This document shows positions 54,049 to 62,251 of a stretch of 64,000 nt of DNA, piece by piece. The notes under the pieces were generated by a model. That model was not told the origin of the DNA, made no database searches, and saw only the letters and a list, made by a program, of their open reading frames with translations. The DNA lies in the NCBI RefSeq assembly GCF_042681745.1, contig NZ_JBHUGF010000001.1:186001-250000 (forward strand), in the 5' to 3' direction. The DNA is from Saccharibacillus nicotianae. Its GTDB lineage: Bacteria > Bacillota > Bacilli > Paenibacillales > Paenibacillaceae. A program made the position numbers and the translations under genes. The stretch's first letter is position 1. Every line of letters starts with the position of its first letter.

Positions 54049-54237
54049 ATGGCAACTAAAGGACACAACGAAGTCAAGGAAAGTCTACGGGAAATGACAC
54101 GCATTTTTCGGCCTAAGGATCCAAAGAAATTTGTTAAGGAATATGTTCGCAAGTATCACATAACCGGGGGATACGAAGAAGAACTCACGCTTCTTGTCGA
54201 GGATGAACTTGTTAAGTTAGATTCGTCCGTCTCTTGA
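54049..54237 (+). CDS. Small basic/acidic protein, 62 residues
   Basis: Starts at ATG 54049 with GGGAGGG 7-8 bases upstream. It begins MATKGHNEVKESLREMTRIF, a helix, then FRPKDPKKFVKEYVRKYHI (basic) and an acidic helix GGYEEELTLLVEDEL. The fold would be two or three helices. The family was not recognised. It follows an unusually long leader and ends at a clear terminator, both of which suggest regulated expression. Confidence 0.7.
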   Translation: MATKGHNEVKESLREMTRIFRPKDPKKFVKEYVRKYHITGGYEEELTLLVEDELVKLDSSVS

Positions 54238-54350
54238 TTACGTATGTAAGCACATGCGACGATTATTGAAAATGTAATGATTATAATTTTATGTAACAAC
54301 TGAACAATGAATGTGATGATTATTTTCGTAATTTAATGAAAGCAAGACAT

Positions 54351-54388
54351 ACCGTCCTTTGGCGACTGACCGCCAGAGGACTTTTTTT
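54351..54388 (+). terminator. Terminator after the 62-residue gene
   Basis: GTCCTTTGGCG (54354-54364) pairs with CGCCAGAGGAC (54371-54381) around a short loop, followed by seven T residues. Confidence 0.9.
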
Positions 54389-54449
54389 GTGCTTTTTTAG
54401 CTAGAACAATCATAATCTTAAAAAATAAAAAGGAATATCTTCAAATCTA

Positions 54450-54498
54450 TTGACAGTGTATATATACAATGTATACTGTGTATATAGATATATACAGT
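54450..54498 (+). promoter_or_regulatory. Promoter with overlapping YtrA-type operator
   Basis: TTGACA (54450-54455), 16-base spacer, TATACT (54472-54477). A near-perfect 24-base palindrome at 54475-54498, with arms ACTGTGTATATA and GATATATACAGT, covers the -10 end and the transcription start. More GTATA half-sites flank it (GTGTATATATAC before, GTATATACAC after). This fits repression by the GntR-like protein encoded in the same operon. Confidence 0.75.
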
Positions 54499-54524
54499 AT
54501 ATACACTGAATGGAGGGTATATTG

Positions 54525-55256
54525 ATGAGCGAGAATTTCAAGTATGGTTGGATATTGGCTCGTAAAGATTTTGCGAACAATCGGATGATGTTTGTCTGGT
54601 CTACGATCTTTGTACTTTATATGAGCGGCATATTAGGTTTACTTTTTTATACAGGTACACTGGCTGGAAAGAATCACTTTTTACAATCCAGTACAACTGA
54701 TTTTATTATGCTGATCTGTGCACCGTTGTTAGGAACTGATTTTTCTAGACGAGCATTTCATTTGCAAAAAGAAGATACATACACCAAAAATTTAGTCTAT
54801 CTTCGTATTTTGCCTGTTTCTTCAACAGCGATTATATGGGGAAGAGTTCAGCAGATGGCACTTATCTTTTTATATAACTGGACATTATTTTTTTCTATTC
54901 TCTATATATCAAGAATTCGTTTTGAAGTAGATATTTCATTTATTTCTTATATTGCTTTTGCGCTAACGTGGGCTGGCTTTTGTATAACATTAATAAGTGT
55001 TTATTTGTATTTTGAGTTTAGCCTTTCAGGTAAGAATTATATTAAATTCACTTTTATCGTTATTTTTGTATTGATACTATTGTCGATTGGCAGTGTCTGG
55101 TTAGACTGGAATATCACCAATACCTTTTTATTGGTAGCTATGAAATATAAATTAGCTTCACCGCTGATGTGGGGTTCTATTGGGATCGGTATAGTGTGTA
55201 TGATGTTATCTATTTATGGTATTCGGCGTACATTACGGCATAGAGATTTGGTATAA
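54525..55256 (+). CDS. Membrane protein, ABC permease-like subunit
   Basis: 243 residues from ATG 54525 (GGAGGG at 8 bases). About six hydrophobic helices with short loops, starting MSENFKYGWILARKDFANNRM. The type resembles small ABC-2 permeases of the YtrC/YtrD or bacitracin-exporter class that lack a domain of their own. It is the first gene of the operon under the operator at 54475-54498; the ATPase at 55738 is the likely partner. Confidence 0.75.
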   Translation: MSENFKYGWILARKDFANNRMMFVWSTIFVLYMSGILGLLFYTGTLAGKNHFLQSSTTDFIMLICAPLLGTDFSRRAFHLQKEDTYTKNLVYLRILPVSSTAIIWGRVQQMALIFLYNWTLFFSILYISRIRFEVDISFISYIAFALTWAGFCITLISVYLYFEFSLSGKNYIKFTFIVIFVLILLSIGSVWLDWNITNTFLLVAMKYKLASPLMWGSIGIGIVCMMLSIYGIRRTLRHRDLV

Positions 55257-55298
55257 GATAATGTATTTGAGAGTGCAAGGGTTAGGAGGGGTAGAGGT

Positions 55299-55688
55299 AT
55301 GAAGATACCTGTGCAGATCAATGAAGACAGTGCTGAACCATTATATCGGCAAGTGGAGAATCAATTACGTTCTCTTATTATTGGAGGAACATTACAAGAA
55401 GGTACATTATTACCCTCTATTCGCGAATTTGCAGCCGATCTGAAATGCAGTGTGATTACGATTCGACGAGTCTATCAAGACTTGGAGAATGAAGGATGGT
55501 TACGTACACGTCAAGGAACAGGAACCTTTGTGATGAAAGTGGAACAAGGACAACTTACCCAGATGAGCGAAGAGAATGTACGCAAAATTTTAAAGGAAGC
55601 GATTCAGAAAAGTACCGCTTTAGGATGGGATCAACAGCAATTACAACAATTGTTTGCAGAACTAATAGAACAACATTTTACAACATAA
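55299..55688 (+). CDS. GntR/YtrA-family repressor
   Basis: 129 residues. The N-terminal winged helix is PLYRQVENQLRSLIIGGTLQEGTLLPSIREFAADLKCSVITIRRVYQDLENEGWLRTRQGTGTFV; the short C-terminal helix tail is that of the YtrA subgroup. YtrA-type repressors bind palindromes over their own promoters and answer to wall-active antibiotics in Bacillus. The gene lies second in its operon rather than first, as in B. subtilis ytrABCDEF. It has AGGAGGGG about 7 bases before the ATG. Confidence 0.88.
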   Translation: MKIPVQINEDSAEPLYRQVENQLRSLIIGGTLQEGTLLPSIREFAADLKCSVITIRRVYQDLENEGWLRTRQGTGTFVMKVEQGQLTQMSEENVRKILKEAIQKSTALGWDQQQLQQLFAELIEQHFTT

Positions 55689-55737
55689 TATCACTATTGA
55701 ATGATAAGCCTATCATATAGCTAAGGAGGAAACAGCT

Positions 55738-56670
55738 ATGCAGGAACAATCAGTCATTTCATTACATGAAGTCTACAAAACACGAGGTCAGCATACGATT
55801 GGACCGATTAATTTTGAATTACCTCAAGGATATATTACGGTTCTTGTTGGTGAAAATGGAGCAGGAAAAAGTACATTGCTGAATCTGATGATGCAGACTA
55901 TTTATCCAGATCAAGGATGGATGACATGGTTTGGTCAATCCGAGAAAGATGAACTACCTCTTCATATCCGGCAACGAATTGCTTATGTCTCAGAACATTC
56001 ATCTATAGAAGAAAATCGAATGACTGCTCTGGATGCCGCTAAGTTCCGCTCTCATTGGTATCCCAAATGGAATCAAAAGAAGTTTGAGCAATTGCTAATC
56101 GAATTTCAAGTCCCCTCTAATACCAAGTTAAATAAAGTCTCTAAAGGGCAACGGCAAAAATTTGAATTTGCCGCAGCGATCGCTACTACACCGGACTTGT
56201 TGCTGATGGATGAACCTTCTTCCGGGTTAGACCCCTTTGCCTGGAAAGATATGATCCGTACTTTACATCAACTTATGGATACTAGCGAGCTTAGTATTCT
56301 GATTACAACCCACCGGATGGAAGAGGTTGAGCGACTTGCCGATTATGTCATGCTCATGAATGACGGTATGATTTATGGTATCGAAGAAAAAGATACGTTA
56401 TACCAAAAATGGAAAGAGATTTGGATCAATGCCGGCGCAGGCGATCCAGACGTTATTCATAGCTTGCACGAGTGTGACGGCATTATCGCATGGGAAGTAC
56501 AATCCGATCTATCTGTACGTGTCATCACCACTGATGCTATACAATTAGAAACCGCCGCTGCTGAAAATGGAATCTCGATCCAGACCAGAGGACTCGAATG
56601 GGAAGACTTATTATATTATTGGAGAAGCGCTTGGCAATATAAGCGCGATCAAGATGCAATGAAAAAATGA
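55738..56670 (+). CDS. ABC transporter ATPase (YtrB-like)
   Basis: 310 residues. Walker A GENGAGKST (about residues 39-47), the signature KVSKGQRQKFE with SKGQR instead of LSGGQ, Walker B LLLMDEPSSGLDP and switch His in ITTHRMEE. The C-terminal 80 residues resemble the extension seen in YtrB-like exporters. Together with the membrane protein at 54525 it probably forms an exporter under GntR control. The last 16 codons are copied in the spacer that follows (see the repeat at 56625). Confidence 0.88.
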   Translation: MQEQSVISLHEVYKTRGQHTIGPINFELPQGYITVLVGENGAGKSTLLNLMMQTIYPDQGWMTWFGQSEKDELPLHIRQRIAYVSEHSSIEENRMTALDAAKFRSHWYPKWNQKKFEQLLIEFQVPSNTKLNKVSKGQRQKFEFAAAIATTPDLLLMDEPSSGLDPFAWKDMIRTLHQLMDTSELSILITTHRMEEVERLADYVMLMNDGMIYGIEEKDTLYQKWKEIWINAGAGDPDVIHSLHECDGIIAWEVQSDLSVRVITTDAIQLETAAAENGISIQTRGLEWEDLLYYWRSAWQYKRDQDAMKK

Positions 56671-56767
56671 TTTTTGCTTTAGCAAAATATCTTACGATAA
56701 GCGCTTGGCAATATAAGCGCGATCAAGATGCAATGAGAAAATGATTTTTGCTTTAGCAAATCATCTT
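56625..56767 (+). repeat. 74-base tandem duplication at an ABC gene end
   Basis: A unit beginning AAGCGCTTGGCAATATAAGC occurs at 56625-56698 and again from 56699, with three or so changes over about 69 bases. The first unit contains the last 16 codons and stop of the ABC ATPase gene plus a small hairpin (TTTTTGC-TTTA-GCAAAA); the second is a non-coding duplicate before the next gene. Probably a recent slippage or unequal exchange. Confidence 0.85.
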
Positions 56768-56784
56768 AAAGGAGCGATCAAGCG

Positions 56785-57690
56785 ATGAAACCATTGGTAT
56801 TGAATCAAATTATCAAACATTATGCAGGGACAACAGCCGTAGATCAACTTTCCTTAGAAGTAGAAGCAGGTGAAATTTACGGCTTACTAGGAGCAAATGG
56901 AGCAGGTAAAACGACAACCATGCGAATGGTACTGGGACTGATTTATCCAGACGAAGGTGAGATTTTGTATGATGGCAGACCATATCGGACAGACTTACAA
57001 CACAAGATGGGCTATCTACCAGAAGAACGTGGATTGTATCCCAAAATTAAAATCAGTGATCAGCTCGTTTATCTAGGGCAACTACGTGGTATGACTCATA
57101 AAGATGCTGTACAAAGTCTTAAAAAGTGGTTGGAACGATTTGATGCGATGGAGTATCTTGATAAGCGGATCGAAGAACTATCCAAAGGAAATCAACAGAA
57201 AATGGGATTTATCGCTGCGGTGATTCATCATCCCAGTATTCTTATTCTGGATGAAGCATTTAGCGGGCTTGATCCGGTGAACGTGGAAATGCTCAAAGAA
57301 GTAATTCAAGAATTGCGAGATGAAGGAACAGCGATCTTATTTTCAACTCACCGGATGGAGCATGTAGAAGAATTATGCCGGAATATGACTATACTTCGTC
57401 GCTCTAAGCCTGTACTACAAGGGAATTTGAGAGAGATCAAGCATACGTATCCGCGTGAAAAAGTCGTATTGCGTACAGCTCATCCACTTGTAGGCTTACA
57501 AGAGATATCAGGAGTTACCCACGTAGAACCGCAAGATGAAAATGGTCGCTATCTGATTCATATTGATCAAGAGGAAGCCACACAACAGATTTTACAATTA
57601 GCGATGCAACAGGGGAGTGTAGAACAGTTCGAGATCAAAGAGCCAACATTAAATGAAATCTTTATTAAGGTGGTGGGAAATAATGAATAA
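56785..57690 (+). CDS. ABC transporter ATPase (NatA/YhaQ type)
   Basis: 301 residues. Walker A GANGAGKTTT (about 37-46), YLPEERGLYPK (Q-loop replaced by the NatA-type PEERG), signature ELSKGNQQKMGF and Walker B ILILDEAFSGLDP; switch His STHRMEH. The C-terminal 90 residues are the DUF4162-like NatA extension. Its partner is the ABC-2 permease that overlaps its last 8 bases. NatAB-type transporters export sodium or a lipophilic compound; the substrate is not known here. Confidence 0.92.
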   Translation: MKPLVLNQIIKHYAGTTAVDQLSLEVEAGEIYGLLGANGAGKTTTMRMVLGLIYPDEGEILYDGRPYRTDLQHKMGYLPEERGLYPKIKISDQLVYLGQLRGMTHKDAVQSLKKWLERFDAMEYLDKRIEELSKGNQQKMGFIAAVIHHPSILILDEAFSGLDPVNVEMLKEVIQELRDEGTAILFSTHRMEHVEELCRNMTILRRSKPVLQGNLREIKHTYPREKVVLRTAHPLVGLQEISGVTHVEPQDENGRYLIHIDQEEATQQILQLAMQQGSVEQFEIKEPTLNEIFIKVVGNNE

Positions 57691-59026
57691 GCTAGGGCAT
57701 GTTATTAGCTTTACCTATCGTAATAAAGTCAAAAATAAATCCTTTCGTTGGACAACGTTATCACTTGCAGTGTTATTGGTGATTGGATTAAATATCCCGT
57801 ATTTTATTCAATTGTTTTCAGGTAACAACGGGGAAGATAATATGAAGATTGCGATCGCAAGCAGCAATTATGATGAGATTGCTACTCAGATTCAGCAAGC
57901 AGCGCAAAAGCAACAACAAGCAACTTCTTCGTCGATAGCCAATCTAGCCACAAATTCAACGAATGACTCACAGGATACACAGCTACAATGGCAAGATCAA
58001 TTTGCATCTGAAGATACGTTGCGCCAGCAAGTAGAAGATGGAAAGATTGGCGGCTATCTATTATTACAAAAACCAACACAAGGCGATCCTGCATTTCCTG
58101 ATGTTACGTATGTTAGTGAAAAAAATGATGTAGTGATACAAAGTCTGTTACAGACCGCTACACAAACAGCCAAAGTACAATATATTGCCGCAGGCAAGCT
58201 AACAAATACACAGTTGGAACAGATCGGCACGCCGGTTACAGTCAATCATACTTCTCCAGATGATCTTAACGGCAAAGCAGAAGCCCAAAAAGAAAATCCA
58301 TTAAAGGCTAATACCGAAAATTATATTCTAGTCTATTTATTGATGGTGCTCTTTTTCTTCTCGCTTACGATTACAGGCAATATGATTGCATCCGAGATTA
58401 CAGCCGAAAAAAGCTCACGCGTTATGGAGATATTAATTTCTAGTCTGTCTCCGTTAACGCAAATGTTCGGGAAGATTATCGGTGTTTTCCTAGTCGGACT
58501 GACACAAATTGCTTCTTATGGTATTGTGATCGCTATTAATTTATCGCTACCTTATTATCAAGAAGTACTATCTAACTTCGATCTACATGTAAGCAATTTA
58601 TCTTTGAACGTAGTCGGATTCGGATTGTTATATTATGTGCTAGGTTACTTCTTGTATGCGACCTTATTCGCAGCTATCGGATCAATCGTAAGTCGTACAG
58701 AAGATTTGGGACAAGCGATATCACCGATCACGATGTTAACATTAGCTGCTTTTTATATCGGAATATTTAGTATCTCCAATTCAGATTCGTTGTTAATGCG
58801 TATCTCTTCTTATATTCCATTTTTTGCTCCAACAACAGTAATTGTACGTATCGGTCTTGGATCAATGCCAATCTGGGAAATAGCGATCTCAATTGCGATT
58901 TTACTGGTATCTATTTTGTTCTTTGGCTGGTTATCTGCCAAAATTTATCGCACCGGTGTATTGATGTACGGCAAACGTCCAAGCTTGAAAGAACTACGTA
59001 AAGCGATGAAATCTTATAAAATCTAG
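57683..59026 (+). CDS. ABC-2 type permease (NatB/YhaP type)
   Basis: 447 residues from ATG 57683 (AAGGTGGTGGG site); the frame opened upstream lies inside the ATPase gene. It has an N-terminal helix (about 25-45), a large extracytoplasmic domain (about 50-215) rich in Gln/Asn, and five or six C-terminal helices (about 220-430). The motif ITAEKSSRVMEILISSLSPLTQMFGKIIG is the signature of NatB-like permeases. It is translationally coupled to its ATPase. Confidence 0.9.
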   Translation: MNKLGHVISFTYRNKVKNKSFRWTTLSLAVLLVIGLNIPYFIQLFSGNNGEDNMKIAIASSNYDEIATQIQQAAQKQQQATSSSIANLATNSTNDSQDTQLQWQDQFASEDTLRQQVEDGKIGGYLLLQKPTQGDPAFPDVTYVSEKNDVVIQSLLQTATQTAKVQYIAAGKLTNTQLEQIGTPVTVNHTSPDDLNGKAEAQKENPLKANTENYILVYLLMVLFFFSLTITGNMIASEITAEKSSRVMEILISSLSPLTQMFGKIIGVFLVGLTQIASYGIVIAINLSLPYYQEVLSNFDLHVSNLSLNVVGFGLLYYVLGYFLYATLFAAIGSIVSRTEDLGQAISPITMLTLAAFYIGIFSISNSDSLLMRISSYIPFFAPTTVIVRIGLGSMPIWEIAISIAILLVSILFFGWLSAKIYRTGVLMYGKRPSLKELRKAMKSYKI

Positions 59027-59046
59027 TAAGTAAGAGGTGTACTATT

Positions 59047-60084
59047 ATGAAAAAAAGCAATAACACAAAATGGATGAATTATAGTAAATTGGCGTTAGCT
59101 CTAGGGGCACTAACAGTGGTGATTACAGCTTGTAGTGGTAATAGTAATAATACAGCAGAGCCTGCGACAACAGTAGAGACGACTACGCCGACTACAACTA
59201 CAGAACAACCAACTGCTTCTACAGCCAAACTGACCGCAGAAGACATTCCGACAGCATTATTAAAAGGTCAATATAAAGAAGTGTATGCTCAATTTAGTGA
59301 TAATTTTAAAAAGCAAATCACAGAAAAAGACTTTATAAGTTCAGCCGAAGCATCGCTTCAATCTGTAAAAAAATTCAATAAAGCCGCAGATATGGAGATC
59401 AACGATGCCGATGTTCGTTCATGGGTCAGTGATTCAGGTGATCTAGGGCTGAATGTAACGATAGATAAGCAAGGAAGTATTCTAGGGCTACAAGCCAAAG
59501 CACTAGCACCAGCAACGACTACAGATAAAGTAACAACCAAAAATGAATATGCGTTTCCGTTTAAAGGCGATTGGTTTGTGTTCTGGGGTGGAAATAATGC
59601 GTTGATTAATTACCATTATGAATACGAAAGTCAGCGTTATGCGTATGATTTTATTCAGCGCAAAGATGGATTTTCTTACAAAGGTGATCCACTCAAAAAT
59701 GAAAGCTATTATGCTTTTGGACAACCGCTATATGCACCTGCGGATGGTAAAGTCGTATCAGTATTAAGTAATATTCCAGATAACGAACCCGTAGGTAAAA
59801 TGAATCCCAAAGTTCCAGCAGGTAATGAAGTGGTGATCGCTCACGCGAATGGGGAATACAGCGTAATCGGTCATATGAAAAAAGGATCGGCGTTGGTAAA
59901 AGTCGGAGATATGGTGAAAACAGGCGATCAGTTAGGATTGGTTGGGAACTCCGGTAATTCCAGCGAAGCCCATTTGCATTATCAGGTGTCGGATGGAGCG
60001 GATCTGTTCAAGTCCAAAGCAATTCAGATCAAGTGGCAAGATGGAAGTAAGCCTGTGCAGGGTGAGACAATTACAGCCAAATAA
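59047..60084 (+). CDS. M23 peptidase-like lipoprotein with DUF3887-like domain
   Basis: 345 residues with signal and lipobox VITAC (C29), a Thr-rich linker, a DUF3887-like alpha/beta domain (about 60-150, LLKGQYKEVYAQFSDNFK) and a C-terminal M23 (lysostaphin-type) domain. In the latter the aspartate in RYAYDF, GNEVVIAHANGEYSVIGHM and the final HLHY (HxH) are visible. It may cleave peptidoglycan cross-bridges or serve as a wall-bound sensor or LytM factor. It is 20 bases after the permease and is likely the last gene of the operon. Confidence 0.85.
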   Translation: MKKSNNTKWMNYSKLALALGALTVVITACSGNSNNTAEPATTVETTTPTTTTEQPTASTAKLTAEDIPTALLKGQYKEVYAQFSDNFKKQITEKDFISSAEASLQSVKKFNKAADMEINDADVRSWVSDSGDLGLNVTIDKQGSILGLQAKALAPATTTDKVTTKNEYAFPFKGDWFVFWGGNNALINYHYEYESQRYAYDFIQRKDGFSYKGDPLKNESYYAFGQPLYAPADGKVVSVLSNIPDNEPVGKMNPKVPAGNEVVIAHANGEYSVIGHMKKGSALVKVGDMVKTGDQLGLVGNSGNSSEAHLHYQVSDGADLFKSKAIQIKWQDGSKPVQGETITAK

Positions 60085-60096
60085 ATCAACGATCAT

Positions 60097-60128
60097 AAAA
60101 AGGATAGTCATGATGACTATCCTTTTTG
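60097..60128 (+). terminator. Terminator of the ABC/M23 operon
   Basis: AAAAAGGATAGTCAT pairs with ATGACTATCCTTTTT, with a T-rich 3' side, 12 bases after the stop. Confidence 0.88.
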
Positions 60129-60204
60129 TGTTCTGCAAAATAAAACGATAATGCAACTTGGAAAAGATGTAGATGTTGTTCTTTGAGTAAAATTCTGATG
60201 TTGA

Positions 60205-60750
60205 TTAGTGCGGTTGTATGAGTTGAGTAATATGTTCTGCTACACGTTGTTGTGTTAGTGAAGTTTGTTCAGCAGTATGCATGGTAACCGCGTCATTAAT
60301 CATATTGGCATAAATTTGTACATACAAAATACGTTCATCAGCATGCATGTCCTGCATAGCGATATTCAAATAATGCTTGAGTTCAACAATTAATTTAGAA
60401 GAAAGGAGAGGGATGATTTTATGATAGTTGCGACGACATTTCTTTTTGACTTGTTGGTGATATTCAAATGCTGCGAATACTAATTGCATCATATGTTCTT
60501 TGGTAAATGCATAGACTCCATGAGTATGTTGTTCAATCAGTTCTCCCGCTGATTTTTTGATAATCTCATCCAATAATTCATATTTGTCCTGAAAATGAGC
60601 ATAGAATGTTGCCCTATTGATTTGAGCTCGTTCAGTTAAGTTTTGTATCGTTATTTTATCAAAATCTTTTTCTTCCATTAATTCAAAAAGTGCTTCAAAA
60701 ATCGCTTCTCTTGTTCGAGTGTTACGTATATTTTTTACTTTCAGCCCCAT
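60205..60750 (-). CDS. TetR-family regulator
   Basis: 181 residues. The N-terminal HTH (RTREAIFEALFELMEEKDFDKITIQNLTERAQINRATFYAHFQDKYELLDE) is that of TetR/AcrR proteins, followed by a helical ligand domain of the C-terminal YsiA/DhaS-like type. It has AAAGGAG 9 bases before ATG. It is divergent from an SDR gene, with an inverted repeat in the gap next to its own start, which suits autoregulation and control of the oxidoreductase. Confidence 0.9.
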   Translation of the reverse strand: MGLKVKNIRNTRTREAIFEALFELMEEKDFDKITIQNLTERAQINRATFYAHFQDKYELLDEIIKKSAGELIEQHTHGVYAFTKEHMMQLVFAAFEYHQQVKKKCRRNYHKIIPLLSSKLIVELKHYLNIAMQDMHADERILYVQIYANMINDAVTMHTAEQTSLTQQRVAEHITQLIQPH

Positions 60751-60771
60751 AGATATAACTCCTTTTTTTTA

Positions 60772-60799
60772 AACCAACACATTGCTTGTATTGTTGGTT
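60772..60799. promoter_or_regulatory. Inverted repeat, probable TetR operator
   Basis: AACCAACA (60772-60779) and TGTTGGTT (60792-60799) are perfect 8-base arms with a 12-base spacer, just upstream of the regulator's ribosome binding site. Another symmetrical segment, CAACTACTGTTG, lies about 40 bases further toward the oxidoreductase gene. Confidence 0.6.
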
Positions 60800-60973
60800 G
60801 TTCCGCTACGCTGTTCTAGATAAGATTGAACTACTAAAGCAACTACTGTTGTAATAGTATACTGCTACGAAGGTGGTTAGTCTATTCAGAACTATTAAAG
60901 AGCAACACCTTATTCAACTAACCATGTAATCGATGGCAAAGTCATTAACAATAAAAATGTGGAGGAATTAGAT

Positions 60974-61735
60974 ATGAAACTTACAGGGAATACGATTTTT
61001 ATTACAGGTGGCGGTTCAGGAATTGGACGTGCATTAGCAGAAGCATTACATCATCTGGGTAACAAAGTCATTATTTCAGGTCGAAGAAAAGAGCGTCTGG
61101 CGGAAGTTCTGAGTGCTAACCCCGGCATGTCGGCAGTTGAATTGGATATACAGGATCTATCCAGTATTGAAGCAACAGCCAAGCAACTTATTCAGGACTT
61201 CCCCGATGTGAATGTGTTATTTAATAACGCGGGTATCATGCTTTTCGATGAGGCTATAGGTGTAATGAACGAAGAGATTCTGATTTCAACGGTATCTACA
61301 AACTTACTTGGACCGATCCGAATAACATCTTCATTGATCGAGCATTTGAAGTCTAAAGAAGACGCTGTGATCATCAATACGACTTCTGCGGTTGGATTTA
61401 TTCCATATGCAGCGACTGCGGTATATTCGGCGACCAAAGCAGCACTTCATTCCTACACATTATCTCAACGGTATTTGTTGAAAGATACGACAGTAAAAGT
61501 ATTAGAAATTATAACACCTGGCGTTCAAACAGAACTTATGACAGATCTTAGTAAAGATCCACACGCTATGCCACTTGAAGCCTTTATTAAAGAAACGATA
61601 CGATTACTGGGTACAGATGCAGAAGAAGTAATAGTCGAGCAAGCAAAAATGATTCGGGATCAACAAGGTCCTAAAGAAGGTGCTTTCGTGACTCAACTTA
61701 ACGATATGGCATCACAAACAGGAATAGATCAATAA
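60974..61735 (+). CDS. Short-chain dehydrogenase/reductase (DltE-like)
   Basis: 253 residues from ATG 60974 (GTGGAGG about 8 bases away). Classical SDR: nucleotide loop TGGGSGIGRALA, NNAG at the end of strand 4, catalytic Ser in INTTSAVG and YSATKAAL (Tyr/Lys). It resembles DltE-type oxidoreductases. The substrate is unknown; the divergent TetR probably represses it. Confidence 0.9.
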   Translation: MKLTGNTIFITGGGSGIGRALAEALHHLGNKVIISGRRKERLAEVLSANPGMSAVELDIQDLSSIEATAKQLIQDFPDVNVLFNNAGIMLFDEAIGVMNEEILISTVSTNLLGPIRITSSLIEHLKSKEDAVIINTTSAVGFIPYAATAVYSATKAALHSYTLSQRYLLKDTTVKVLEIITPGVQTELMTDLSKDPHAMPLEAFIKETIRLLGTDAEEVIVEQAKMIRDQQGPKEGAFVTQLNDMASQTGIDQ

Positions 61736-62251
61736 GTATTTAATGTTATAGTACCTAATAATGAAGTAAAACGGTATGATCTAAATTAAGTAGAAATAGG
61801 CAAGTTCTATTATAGGATAAGACATGTGCAATACGAGCTTTTACTTTATAAATAGCAAATACTCTAATACAAAAAAAGAATAAATAAAGCGGAAAAAAGA
61901 ACACCAGATGTATATGCTGGTGTTCTTTACATACCGATTTGGCAATAACGACATCAAGTTAAACAAGCCAGCGTAATATCATTTGAGCGACAGATTTATG
62001 ACATTGTGTAGCTATAGAAAGGAGCAACTCTTTTCCAAACTAATTCTTAGTATTATATAAATTGATCTCTACAAATAGCTTTTATAAAAAGCGCTATCAT
62101 AAATATCATAGTAGTTACAGGCAATCTTAATATTCTCTTGCATAATTCGACATATTCGTTTACGATTTCCCCATAAAGTAGTGCTTCAGACATATGATTT
62201 TTGGGTATGCGTCTTCAAAAAGTTTGCTTTGATTAGAGGGGAAGAAAGCGA
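61736..62251 (+). promoter_or_regulatory. 516-base gap with terminator, no gene
   Basis: AAAGAACACCAG (61896-61907) pairs with CTGGTGTTCTTT (61917-61928), which is the terminator of the SDR gene. No gene is visible in the rest, which is AT-rich. A sigma-D-like promoter for the chemotaxis receptor was looked for, but the match (TAAA, then a poor GCCGATAT) is weak. Confidence 0.6.

Noticed and set aside
62100..62251. Sigma-D promoter for the chemotaxis receptor.
   Set aside because: TAAA is present at about 62176, but no properly spaced GCCGATAT-like box follows; the match is not better than chance.
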